From the NCBI RefSeq assembly GCF_004193775.1, contig NC_041021.1:20428632-20492631 (forward strand): a DNA stretch of 64,000 nucleotides. Direction: 5' to 3'. The stretch is from Glycine soja (lineage: Eukaryota; Streptophyta; Magnoliopsida; Fabales; Fabaceae). The stretch's first letter is position 1, and each line of letters starts with the position of its first letter. Both the position numbers and the translations under genes were made by a program. The notes below the pieces were generated by a model. That model did no database searches. It saw only the letters and a program-made list of their open reading frames with translations, and was not told the DNA's origin. Shown here piece after piece: positions 1-11,605 of this stretch.

Positions 1-837
1 CAGAAGGTTCATAAGGCATGGGAGTTGGTGCAAAAGAAGGACAAGGAACTTAGAGGCAGTAGCAACGGGCCCATCGGCGGCTACCAAAGGTGGTTGAAAG
101 CCTACACACAAGGTCTCGATTGGCTCCCGAATTTGAGAACCACTAAAGGGATGGAGGTTGAAACTCCAGAAGAAGACGAAGAGATACAAGCCCTCAAGAT
201 AGAACTCGAGAAAGCCCAAACAGTCAAAAAAAAGTTCAAGTTAGTAGCTGTTAGGATCCAAAAGGAGAACGCTGAACTAAGAGACGTCAATATAGCCACC
301 ACCAAGGCCTTAGAACAAGAGACCAAGAGGGCCCGTAGGGAAGAACATGGCCAGAACTAATTCTGAGGGGCTCTGTGGGGTAGTAACAGCGAGCTTAAGC
401 TCCGAAGAGAGGAAAGGGACCAATCGCGAGTCGACAGTTTGATCTTGAAGGATGAATTGAGGGTTTGCCTAAGGTCTAAGAGGAGCTTGTCTCAGCGGTT
501 ATGCGAGACAGAAACCAACATGTTAGCCATCATCAGCAAGTACCAAGAAGAGTTAAATCTAGCCACGACCCACGAGCACAAAGTAGAGGACGAATATGCC
601 CGAGTGTACGCAGAAAAGGAGGCTAGAGGAAGGGTGATTGACTCGTTACATCAAGAAGCAACAATGTGGATGGACCGATTTGCTCTTACTTTGAACGGGA
701 GTCAAGAACTTCCCTGATTGCTGGCCAAGGCCAAAGCAATGGCGGACGCCTACTCCGCCCCCGTGGAGATCCACGGGCTCCTCAGCTATTGTCAGCATAT
801 GATAGACTTAATGGCCCATATAATTAGGAACCGCTAG
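1..837 (+). pseudogene. ORF1 upstream of gag (C-terminal part), broken
   Basis: The accessory ORF precedes gag. Recognisable protein runs from base 1 to a TAA at 358-360, then from about 439 to 717, and then to a TAG at 835-837, with the frame changing between blocks. It is rich in Lys, Glu and Gln with heptad-like spacing, so probably coiled-coil. The ORF1 of element B (36644-38511) matches it throughout, including a shared GSSNG block. I believe it belongs to an uncharacterised plant family (DUF7745, from memory). Function unknown. The first base of the window is already inside the ORF. Confidence 0.75.
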
Positions 838-1065
838 AAAGTTTGTATTGTCGCTTAGATCTTTACTAGTTATAACTTTCTGAATAAAATGAGTTTGTCC
901 CGCGATTTTACTCCAAAATCAGTGCGAATCAAATCATTCCCACATTTATCTCTAGGATACATTCATTTTTCATTACGTATTCCTCACATTTGGTTTTTTA
1001 GGAAAGACGCCATAACTAAACACGCCCCAAGGCATCCCTATCTCACCAGATCCAAATCTAGGACA

Positions 1066-3574
1066 ATGGGTGACCTAGAGGAAGTACAGGAACAGATGAA
1101 AGTCGACATGTCGGCTTTGAAAGAACAAATGGATTCTATGATGGATGCCATGCTGGGAATGAAACAACTTATGGAGAGTAACGCGGCCCCCGCCGCCGTT
1201 GTTAGTTCGGCTGCCGAGGCAGACCCGACTCTTTCGACTGTTGTGCACCACCCTATTCCAAATAAGGTGGGACGAGAGAAAAGCACGCCAGGGCACGTCG
1301 GCAACCCGCATCTGGGGTACAACCGAGGAGCTTACCCCTACGGTTTACCACCTAATTACACACCACCAGTCATACGTGACGATGCGGGTCATGTTCCTCC
1401 CCCCATACTTGAAGGGGAGCCTCCTCGACATCCGGACGTGGTCCACGAGGATCATCGAGAGCATGCTCAGGGAGACATCGACTCCTACTCCCCGTTTTCC
1501 ACTGAGGGGCTAGCGCCCAACGCACTACCTCAACCCAACATCACGGGAGAACCTCGAAGCCACCCAACGCAGCCAATATTTCTGTCTGTGGGAGGACCAC
1601 CCCTGGCAGCAGAAGGAAAGGGGAAACTCGATCTCATCGAAGAAAGATTGAGGGTTGTCGAAGGATTTGGCGATTATCTGTTCGCGGACATGACCGACCT
1701 TTGCTTGGTGCCGGACGTCGTCATCCCTCCGAAGTTCAAGGTACCTGACTTTGATAGGTACAAAGGAACGACTTGCCCTAAGAATCACCTAAAAATGTAC
1801 TGTCGAAAGATGGGTGCATATTCCAGGGACGAGAAGTTGTTGATGCATTTCTTTCAAGATAGTTTGGCCGGGGAAGCAGTCATCTAGTACACTAACCTAG
1901 AAGCTTCCCGCATCCGCACCTGGAAAGATCTGATTACGGCCTTCCTTAGGCAGTATCAGTACAACTCTGACATGGCTCCCGACCGAACTCAATTGCAAAA
2001 CATGAGTAAACGAGAACACGAGTATTTTAAAGAATACGCTCAAGGTTGGAGGGACCTAGCAGCACAAGTAGCCCCTCCCATGGTCGAGAGAGAAATGGTT
2101 ACTATGATGGTGGATACCTTGCCTGTTTTCTACTACGAGAAGTTAGTGGGCTACATGCCCTCCAGCTTCGCAGACTTGGTATTCGTCGAAGAAAGGATCG
2201 AGGTGGGCTTTAAGAGAGGGAAGTTCGATTATGTCTTCTCCACAGGTACCAACGATAGGAGGATCGGAGCAACTGGGGCAAAGAGGAAGGAAGGAGATGC
2301 CCATGCCGTCACTTCAACACCTGCATGGGCCAAGCCACCGTAGATCTCCCACGGTACCCACCAATATGTGCAACATCACCCGAGCTTCTCAGCTCACGCC
2401 GGGGACTCTTCCAACTCAGCGCCCGTACAACCAAGGGCGCCCGCGCCCATCCAGAAGGGGCCCCCCAAGCTCCGGATCCAACCCCGCCTCGCCCGGCCGG
2501 CAATGCCCACCTTGGCGTCGGCTCCAACACGATAAGGAACTTTCCCCCAAGGCCAACTCAAGAATTCGCCCCGATCCCGATGATGTACGAGGACCTCTTG
2601 CCATACCTCATCGCCAACCAGATGGCCATGATATCTCCCGGAAAGATCCTTTCCCAAAGTGGTATAACCCTAACGTAACCTGCGCATACCATGGGGGAAC
2701 CCCAGGCCACTCAACCGAACAGTGCGTGGCCCTCAAACGCAAGGTCCAAAGTTTGATAGGAGCCAGATGGCTGACATTTCAAGAGGATGGGCCCAACATA
2801 AAGACAAACCCGCTTGCCAATCATGGAGGGGGAGCTGTTAATGCCATCGAGGCGAGTAGGTCGCGCATGTCCAAACCTTTGAAGGACGTAACGACCTCCA
2901 GAAGGTTTATCTACGAAGCCCTACAAAAGGAAAGCGTGATTCCCTGCGGTGGACACGAGAAGGATTCCTGTTTGATGCATCCCGGTACGCCACATAACAT
3001 GGAAGCATGTTTAGTGGTAGGAGACCTATTGCAACAAATGATAGACCAAGGCCGGCTTGAAGTCAGTGATGAGGGGGAAGAAGAAAAACATATATGCATG
3101 CAATCCGCAGATAAGGAAGGTCCAAGACAGCCTAAACCTTTGGTATTACATTTCACCAGGGACACAGCTCCCCAAAAGCCCCGACACCCCTCGGCAGTGT
3201 CGGGTGTTAGACCTATTTCGTTTCCTTACAAGAACAGCCACGCAGTTCCGTGGAGGTATGCCCCTTCGAGCGGTAAGAAGGAAGAAGCTACCGACATCAG
3301 CTCGCTATCGGCCAAAGTAACCAATATCACCGGGCTAAGCGGCATAACCCGCAGCAGTCGCGTATTCGCACCCCCTGACCTGCCAACGCAGCCCGTAAAT
3401 GCTAAAGGGAAAGCAAGGATGATGGAAGGACAAAACGTCAAAGTGATCCCCACACTGGACGAGGATGTTCCGACGAAGGATCTTTTCGAGGGAAGAGAAG
3501 GCTGTGGCAAGAAAGAGGTATCACTCGAGGAGGCCAGCGAGTTCCTCCATACTATCCAACAAAGCGAGTTCAAG
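1066..3574 (+). pseudogene. gag: gag and gag-protease linker of element A, broken
   Basis: Gag forms the particle and binds genomic RNA. I place the start at the ATG at 1066 (MGDLEEVQEQ), because the element B gag starts at the matching codon; an ATG at 889 only adds unmatched sequence. The retrotransposon gag domain lies at about 1650-2230, followed by a Pro-rich stretch and a CxYH-type knuckle (CAYHGGTPGH) near 2680. A TAG at 1885-1887 replaces a Trp kept in B. Further stops and a frameshift fall at 2341-2680. The frame then stays open to 3574, where the copia LTR cuts it. Protease itself is missing. Confidence 0.85.
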
Positions 3575-4737
3575 TGTAGACAAAGGATCAAGCTGAAAGT
3601 TTTGATGATGCCAAAGGATTACATGAATCATATGCTTCTCAAAGGGATCAAGCTGAAAGTTTTGATGATGCCAAAGGATTACATGAATCATATGCTTCTC
3701 AAAGATTTACTCAAGACAAAGCAATTAGAGATATTCAAGATGGATAATCAAGACAGTCTATAGAGTCTTAGAAAGGATATTAAATAGGAAGGGAATTCCT
3801 ATTGAAATCGCAAAAGGTTTGGCCAAGAATTTTAAGTTAAAAAAAAAAGTCTTTATCAACAAATTTACTCTCTGGTAATCGATTACCAGAGGATGTAATC
3901 GATTACCAGTGGCCAAAACTGATTTACAACAGCTATTAAAATTTGAATTCAAAATTTGCACTGTGTAATCGATTACACATATATGGTAATCGATTACCAG
4001 CAGTTTCTGAACGTTTTAATTCAAATTTTAAAGAGTGTAATCGATTACACACTTATTGTAATCGATTACCAGAGGAGTTTTTCAGAAAACATTCTCAACA
4101 GTCACATCTTTTTATGTGGTTATTGAATGGCTATCATAGGCCTATATATGTGTGACTTGAGACACGAATTTCACAGAGTTTTTGAGAACCACAAGTGTTA
4201 ATTCTCTAAAAGAGCAAAGTTGTTTTATCCTCTTAAAGATTCCTTGGCCAATTCAATTGCAACTCATTAAGGAATTATTTGAGTGCTCAATCTGTAAAAT
4301 CCATCTCTTTCTAGAGAGATTCATTCTTCTTCTTCTACTCATTCTCTAAGGGATTAAGAGACCGTGGGTCTCTTGTTGTAAAGGAATTCTAAACACAAAG
4401 GAAGGATTGTCCTTGTGTGTTTAGAACTTGTAAAAGGAATTTACAAGATAGTGGAACTCTCAAGCGGGTTGCTTGGGGATTGGACGTAGGCACAAGGGTG
4501 TGGCCGAACCAGTATAAATCTGAGTTTGCACTTTCTCTTCCCTTAATCTCCTTTGTTTATTATTGCTTTACATTCATATTCAAATTGTTTTATTTGAATT
4601 AATATTTAAGAAGATCATTATTAAGGGAATCTATAACTTGAAAAGAAAGTGAAATAAATTTTAAAATTGGGGAAGTAGTTTGGGATATCTTAATTCAACC
4701 CCCCCTTCTTAAGATATCTGAGGCCACTTGTCTAACA
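3575..4737 (+). repeat. 5' LTR of copia-1
   Basis: It starts TGTAGACAAA and ends GTCTAACA, directly before the PBS. It contains a 60-bp tandem duplication at its left edge, three pairs of TAATCGATTA palindromes (3875-4069), a possible TATA box at 4143-4150, and a hairpin cluster at about 4300-4500 (AAGAGACC/GGTCTCTT and CTTGTAAA/TTTACAAG stems). A block around 4480-4560 containing GAACCAGTATAAA recurs in all copia LTRs of the window. It matches 11606-12762 almost base for base. Confidence 0.95.
3585..3704 (+). repeat. 60-bp tandem duplication in the copia-1 LTR
   Basis: Two direct copies of a 60-bp unit start at 3585 and 3645 (GGATCAAGCTGAAAG). The same duplication is in the 3' LTR at about 11616-11735, so it was present in the RNA that was copied. 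Other copia LTRs here begin similarly but with one copy. Confidence 0.9.
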
Positions 4738-4739
4738 AG

Positions 4740-4751
4740 TGGTATCAGAGC
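4740..4751 (+). promoter_or_regulatory. Primer binding site of copia-1 (initiator Met tRNA type)
   Basis: TGGTATCAGAGC lies two bases after the 5' LTR end. It complements the 3' end of plant initiator methionine tRNA, the usual primer of Ty1/copia elements. Copia-2 has the same site at 40476-40487. Confidence 0.92.
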
Positions 4752-4789
4752 TTCATTCTTGTATAAAGTTTAGAAGCTTCAAGAAAAAG

Positions 4790-6425
4790 ATGGCCTCAGC
4801 AAACCCCTTATTAACAGAAGGAAATTCTATCAATAGACCTCCAATCTTTAATGGAGAGGGTTACCATTACTGGAAAACCCGAATGCAAATTTTTATTGAG
4901 GCAATAGATCTAAATATTTGGGAAGCCATAGAAATAGGGCCTTATATACCCACCACAGTGGAAATAGTTTCAATAGATGGTAGTTCATCAAGTGAAAGCA
5001 TAACTATAGAAAAACCTAGAGATAGATAGTCTGAAGAGGATAGAAAACGAGTACAATACAACTTAAAAGCCAAAAATATAATAACATCTGCCCTGGGAAT
5101 GGATGAATATTTCAGGGTTTCAAATTGTAAGAGTGCTAAAGAAATGTGGGACACTCTTCGATTAATGCACTAACTCATGAGTATGAATTATTTAGAATGA
5201 ATGCAAATGAAAATATTCAAAGCATGCAAAAGAGATTTACACATATAGTAAATCATCTAGCAGCCTTTGGAAAAGGATTTCAAAATGAGGATCTTATAAA
5301 CAAGGTGTTAAGATGTTTAAGTAGAGAATGGCAACCCAAAGTAATGGCCATTTCTGAATCAAGAGATTTATCTAACATGTCCCTTGCCACTCTATTTGGA
5401 AAGTTGCAGGAACACGAGATGGAATTATTGAGATTACACCAACATGAAGAAAATGACAAGAAAAAGAAAGGAATTGCTCTTAAAGCATCATCCTCAATTC
5501 AAGAAGAAAGTGATCAGGATAATGATCCAGATGATGATGATGATCTAAGTCTTTTTGTAAGAAGATTCAACAAGTTTCTTAAAGTAAGAGGAAATCAGAG
5601 GCGACCCAATTTTAAATCAAAGAGAAGGACAAAAAATTCATCCTCTACTCTAAAATGCTTTGAATGCAATCAACCTGAACATCTGAGGGTTGATTGTCCC
5701 ATTTCAAGAAAAAGATGGAAAAATCTGAAAAGAAAAATCATAGTGAAAAGAAACTGAAGAAGGCATACATCACATGGGATGAAAATGATATGGAATCTTC
5801 TGAAGATTCTGAAAATGAAGAGATAAATCTTTGCCTTATGGCTAAAGGTTATGAAAGTGATGAAGAGGTAGCATCTTCAAATAACTTATCTATTTCTTTT
5901 GATGAATCGCAAGATGCATTTGCTGATCTGCATAAAGAGTCAATTAAACTTGCAAAATTAGTTTCATCTTCAAAGAAAACAATTTCAAATTTAGAAAATG
6001 AGATTTCGAAATTAAACAAAGAATTAGATCTTCTTAGAAATGAAGTCTCAATTTCTAAAACAAATGAAAAAGTTAATATCTCCACTATTTCTGACAAGAA
6101 AATATCAGATTCTTGTAGTTGTTGTGATAAATATGTAAAAGAAATTAAAGAGTTGAAAAATTCACTTGCAAAATTTTCATATAGTAAAAATAATTTAGAT
6201 GTTATATTAAGTAAACAAAGATATGTGTCTAATAAAAATGGACTAGGGTATAAATCTGATAAACAACAAAAGTTTCATAAAAACTTTTCCACTACCACAC
6301 AAAAATGTAATTCTAATTCTATCACTTGTTTTTACTGTGGAAGAAGAGGACATGGCATATCAACTTGCTACTTCAAGAAAAATTATAGTAACATTAAAAT
6401 GATATGGGTCCCAAAAGGATCCTAA
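4790..6425 (+). pseudogene. gag: Copia-1 gag, broken
   Basis: It starts at the ATG at 4790 (MASANPLL), the same start as copia-2 gag at 40524. Comparison with copia-2 shows the damage: a Trp codon is TAG at 5027-5029; 40 bp are missing near 5159, shifting the frame; another frameshift lies near 5700. A first zinc knuckle (CFECNQPEHLRVDC) near 5659 has Glu where Gly precedes the His, and a second (CFYCGRRGHGISTC) near 6333 is intact. A Lys/Glu-rich coiled-coil stretch lies between them. Nonfunctional as it stands. Confidence 0.9.
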
Positions 6426-6484
6426 GTTTATACTAACATGCAAGGACCCAATAAAATTTGGGTACCTAAGTCAAAAACTTAATT

Positions 6485-9400
6485 ATGCAAATATCTTTGA
6501 GAAAGAAGTGGTACATAGATAGCGGATGCTCAAAACATATGACTGGAGATGCATCAAATTTTACACATATCTCTCCAAAGAAAAACGGGCATGTAACATA
6601 TGGTGACAACAACAAAGGTAGAATCCTTGGAGTTGGTAAAATAGGTACAAATTCTTCAAACTCCATTGAAAATGTTCTACTTGTTGAAGGCCTTAAGCAC
6701 AGCCTGCTTAGTGTTAGTCAATTATGCGACAAAGGCTATCTAGTATCATTTGATTCTCATAAATGTCTTATAGAACATAAGCATTACATTAATATAAAGC
6801 ATGTAGGACATAGAGTCAATAATGTTTACATGATAGACTTAAGCATAAAACTAGAAAACAATCATTGCTTTCTTAGCAAACATGATGATCCATGGTTATG
6901 GCATAAAAGAATTGCTCACATAAACATGGATCACTTAAATAAATTAATTTCAAAAGATTTAGTAGTTGGTTTGCCTAAATTGAAATTTAAAAAAGATAAA
7001 CTATGTGATGCATGTCAAAAAGGCAAACAAACAAGAGTCTCATTCAAACCTAAAAATGTTATTTCAACCACTCAACCCTTACAATTATTGCATATGGATT
7101 TATTTGGTCCATCTAGAACCATGAGTTTTGGAGGAAATTACTATGCTCTAGTTATAGTTGATGATTTCTCTAGATATACTTGGACATTATTTATTACACA
7201 TAAAAGTGATTCATTCCAAGCATTTAGAAAACTTGCTAAAGTCATACAAAACAAGAAAAATCTCAAGATTGCATCCATTAGAAGTGATCATGGGGGTGAA
7301 TTTGAAAATAAAGATTTTGAATTATTTTGTGATGAACATGGTATTGAACACAATTTTTCTGCACCTAGAACCCCTCAACAAAATGGAGTTGTTGAGAGGA
7401 AAAATAGGTCATTGGAAGAAATAGCAAGAACTTTATTAAATGATACTTCTCTTCCAAAGTATTTTTGGGCTGAAGCTGTCAATACTGCATGTTACATCAT
7501 GAATAAGGCCTTGATAAGACCCATTTTAAAGAAAACCCCATATGAGTTATATAATGGTAGAAAACCTAATATTTCTCATCTACATGTTTTTTGTTGCAAG
7601 TGCTTTGTGCTAAATAATGGTAAAGATAATCTAGGAAAATTCGATGCAAAATCTGATGAAGGTATTTTTCTTGGATATTCATTACAAAGCAAAGCATATA
7701 GGATATATAATAAAAGAACTATGAATATCGAGGAATCCATTCATGTTACCTTTGATGAATCTAATGCTATTCTGTCAAGAAAGAATATGCTAGATGATAT
7801 TGCAGATTCTTTAGAACATATGAATATTCATGAACAAAATTCCAAAGGAAATGATAAAGGAAACAATGAAGATCCTCCAGAAGAAGTCAAATCCAATGAT
7901 GAACTTCCAAGAGAATGGAAAGCTTCAAAAGATCATCCCCTCGACAACATTATTGGTGATATCTCAAAAGGGGTGACAACTAGACATTCTCTTAAAGATT
8001 TATGCAATAATATGGCTTTTGTATCTATGATTGAACCTAAAAATATAAAAGAAGCCATAGTAGATGATAACTGGATCATTGCCATGCAAGAATAACTAAA
8101 CCAATTTGAAAGAAACAATGTGTGGAAATTAGTAGAAAAACCTGAAAATTATCCTATCATAGGAACAAAATAGGTTTTTAGAAATAAATTAGATGAACAT
8201 GGTATAATTATTAGAAATAAAGCAAGGTTAGTAGCAAAAGGGTATAATCAAGAAGAAGGAATAGACTATGAAGAAACATATGCTCCTGTTGCAAGATTAG
8301 AAGCCATTAGAATGCTTTTGGCATATGCATCCATAATGGATTTTAAACTTTATCAAATGGATGTTAAGAGTGCCTTTCTAAATGGTTTAATTCAAGAAGA
8401 AGTATATGTTGAACAACCCCCTGGTTTTGAAATTCCTGATAAACCAAACCATGTTTATAAATTACAAAAGGCTCTTTATGGTTTGAAACAAGCCCCTAGG
8501 GCATGGTATGAACGTTTAAGCAATTTTCTTCTAGAAAAAGAATTCTCTAGAGGTAAAGTGGATACCACATTGTTCATAAAGAGAAAGCATAATGATATTT
8601 TGTTGGTTCAAATATATGTTGATGATATAATTTTTGGATCCACTAATGATTCATTGTGCAAGGAGTTTTCCCTTGATATGCAAAGTGAATTTGAAATGTC
8701 AATGATGGGAGAACTAAAGTACTTTCTGGGATTACAAATCAAGCAAACTCAAGAAGGTATATTCATCAATCAATCCAAGTATTGCAAGGAATTGATCAAA
8801 AGATTTGGGATGGATAGTGCAAAACACATGTCTACACCAATGAGCACTAGTTGTTACTTAGATAAAGATGAATCTGGTCAGTCTATAGACATAAAACAAT
8901 ATCGAGGTATGATCAGATCTCTTCTTTATTTATCTGCTAGTAGACCTGATATTATGTTTAGTGTATGCATGTGTGCTAGGTTTCAATCCAACCCCAAACA
9001 ATCACATTTGAGTGCAGTTAAGAGAATCATGAGATATCTATTAGGTACAATAAATTTAGGATTATGGTATCCTAAGAACTCAACATGTAACTTAATAGGA
9101 TATTCTGATTCTGACTTTGCCGGATCTAAAACTGATAGAAAAAGCACAAGTGGAACTTGTCAATTCATTGGATCCGCTCTTGTCTCATGGCATAGTAAGA
9201 AACAAAACAGTGTTGCTTTGTCCACTGCTGAAGCGGAATATATTTCTGCCGGCAGTTGTTGTGCACAGATTTTATGGATGAAGCAACAATTATCTGACTA
9301 TGGTATCCTTCTTGATCGTATACCTATTAGGTGTGATAACACTAGTGCCATAAATCTATCCAAAAACCCTGTTCAACACTCTAGAACCAAACATATAGAA

Positions 9401-9571
9401 ATTAGGCATCATTTTCTTAGAGATCATATCCTAAAGGGAGATTGTATATTAGAGTTTGTTGATACAAAGAATCAGCTTGCTGATATCTTTACAAAACCTC
9501 TCCCAAAAGAAATATTTTTCTCAATAAGAAGAGAATTAGGGCTTTTAGACCTTAGTGATTTGGATAGGTAA
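6485..9571 (+). pseudogene. pol: Copia-1 pol (protease, integrase, RT, RNase H), broken
   Basis: Domains in copia order: protease active site ([11 protein letters not shown]) near 6509; integrase zinc-binding His/Cys block near 6900-7020; integrase catalytic core with the SDHGGEFE motif near 7284 and NGVVERKN near 7385; RT with YVDDIIFG near 8617; RNase H with STAEAEY near 9222. Two in-frame stops interrupt RT entry: TAA at 8093-8095 (GAA in relatives) and TAG at 8171-8173 (Trp in element E). Otherwise the frame runs from 6485 to the stop at 9569-9571, so damage is light. Confidence 0.93.
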
Positions 9572-10064
9572 TTTTTTATGAATGATTGATTGTGTTTTGA
9601 TGAAGTATGACACTTGTTTTGTTTAACTTAGTTTACTTTTCTTGTTAGTATAATTAACTCTTAAGATAGTATAAGTTTTTAGACTTAGAAATAAGTTTTC
9701 TTTTAGGAAAAGGCTATTTTTTGTTCTGGTAATCGATTACATGAATACAGTAATCGATTACACTAGAACAGATGGCCTGTAATCGATTACAGTATTCATG
9801 TAATCGATTACCAGTAGGCTGCCTCCTCCTGTAATCGATTACCATTGCTTGTAATCGATTACCACGCGTCCTACTCTATAAATATCACGTTTTCAGAATC
9901 TCCTACGCAGCCCCTTCTTCCTTGCGCCGTTCCTCCATTCCTAAACCTCCAAACCTTCATATCTCACTCATTTCTTCATCAAATCAACTCCCGTAAATTG
10001 CAATCTTCTTCTTTTTCATTTTTCTTTTGATTCCACCGATTAAAATCTGCAAAAACTCCCTAAA
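9572..10064 (+). other. Post-pol intergenic region of copia-1 with palindrome cluster
   Basis: No ORF. Six TAATCGATTA palindromes sit at 9729, 9750, 9779, 9800, 9831 and 9851. The first four make a near-perfect inverted repeat with 35-nt arms. A TATA-like CTATAAATATC follows near 9885, then about 160 bp of T/C-rich leader to the env-position ORF. The layout could be an internal promoter for that ORF; this is inference. Confidence 0.7.
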
Positions 10065-11198
10065 ATGGCAGAATCGTCAATGAAACGAAAGGGTTCTTCC
10101 GCCTCCGCTTCGGCTTCAAGAGCTCATCGTTCTGGAGCCACTAGCGCATCCACAGCACCAATTCCACCTTCATTGTCATCTTCCCTAGTGTTTTCTTCCG
10201 ACGAACAGCAGAAACGGTACTCCAATCTTTTCTCATCTCGTTCCATTATCGACCCTAAGTTTATTGATATGGAATTCTTTTCTGCTGAAACCTTTGATTG
10301 CATTCAAGCCTTTCAGAACTTAGGTCTTCTACCTTTTATGTCATTACAATTGCCTATTTATCCTGAATTGGTTAAAGCTCTTTATTGTAATCTTGAAATT
10401 CAGGACAACACTCTGATTTCTGAAATTTTTGGGATAAAAATGGTTATTGACTAGTCCCTTTTCCATGACTTAACCAAATTACCCAGTGACGGTGTACCAT
10501 TTGAAGGTACAGTGAATGACGACTGGAAATTTGATTTCTCTGCCCATGATGCCCGCCAGTTGGTTTGCACCAACAATGCGGATATGACCGGACGTCTTCT
10601 TGCCGGGTCATTGGCTTTTGAAAGCCGCATCCTTCACTATTTAATTGTGCGTATTTTGCTTCCACGGTCTTCCAACCTTGCCCAGGTTTCTGAGGAAGAT
10701 CTAATTATCATGTGGGCCTTTCATACAGGGCGTCAACTTGACTGGGCACACTTAGTCAGATATCGCATGCATAAGGCATTGCGATTAAATGCTCCACTAC
10801 CATATCCACAGCTTGTCACTCTCTTTTTCCGCCATTTTCAAATTCTTCTTGATTCTGAACCTTACGTTCCAATCAAGAGATCCTTTTTAATTGGTGCTGC
10901 TGTGATTGATTCTTTTGGTTACCGCAAAGAGCATGATGGCTCTTGGGTCAAAAAGGGTGCTCCACCCGCTGATGATGAAGGCAACCTACCAGTTGAAGAT
11001 AATTCCTCTCTTCTTCAAAAGCTTTTGGAAAAGTTCGATGGTCTTCAGACTTTTGTTGGTGACAAATTTGATGATATGGAATTGCAAGTCGACATGCGGT
11101 TTAATGCCATAGAATCAAGGATCACCAAAGTTGAAGAAGATGTCTCCTTCATTCATACTTGCTTTGATCCACCACCACCGCCTCCATCATCCTCTTAG
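10065..11198 (+). pseudogene. Env-position ORF of copia-1, one stop
   Basis: This is the extra ORF downstream of pol. The frame is open for 377 codons except for a TAG at 10452-10454, plausibly a former Trp. Features: Ser/Ala-rich start, a globular middle (about residues 50-300) resembling the uncharacterised 'putative plant transposon protein' domain (I believe PF20167), a predicted coiled coil near residues 305-360 and a C-terminal proline run. I see no convincing signal peptide or transmembrane segment, so 'envelope' is positional only. Confidence 0.75.
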
Positions 11199-11605
11199 CT
11201 TATATGTTATTATTAAGACTAAGTATTATTAGTGGTTAAGTATTATTAGTACTTTGTTTTATTGCCGTGTATTTGGCTTTTTTTGCTCTAGTTATCGTAA
11301 TCTTGCACTATAATTATATTTCTAGACTTTGCTTTCGTTGATTATAACAATGTATGGATTTATTTTGGTTTAATGGTTGGTTTTATTTGGATATTGATTG
11401 CCTTGCTCTAGTTCTTTTTGATGTTGCCAAAGGGGGAGAGAACTTAGGCAAGAACATGGTTAGAAATCAATTAGAAATTTATCGTTAAGCAAAGTTAGGC
11501 ATACATGCCAAAAGATAGGGGGAGTAAGGGTTGTGTGAGCGTGCTATCATCTTGTATATAGCTTGTCTTGATTTCAGGTATTGTCATCATCAAAAAGGGG
11601 GAGAT
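11199..11605 (+). promoter_or_regulatory. 3' UTR of copia-1 with three polypurine tracts
   Basis: AT-rich and non-coding. Purine tracts occur near 11429 (AAAGGGGGAGAGAA), 11513 (ATAGGGGGAGTAAGG) and 11592-11604 (AAAAAGGGGGAGA). The last abuts the 3' LTR and is the functional plus-strand primer; the first two are upstream reiterations also seen in copia-2 and element E. Confidence 0.85.

Larger units (their letters stand above)
1..3574 (+). mobile_element. Tat/Ogre-type Ty3/gypsy element A, left part
   Basis: The left part of plus-strand element A holds the end of ORF1 and then gag through the gag-protease linker. It stops where a copia LTR begins at 3575. The right part resumes at 12763 inside reverse transcriptase. 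The same order (ORF1, gag, protease, RT) appears on the minus strand in element B, which supports one element type. The 5' LTR and start of ORF1 lie before the window. The Tat/Ogre label rests on the upstream ORF1 and on the dual RNase H in the right part. Confidence 0.85.

Noticed and set aside
889..1065. ATG at 889 as the gag start of element A
   Set aside because: The extra residues do not match element B, whose gag starts at the codon corresponding to 1066.
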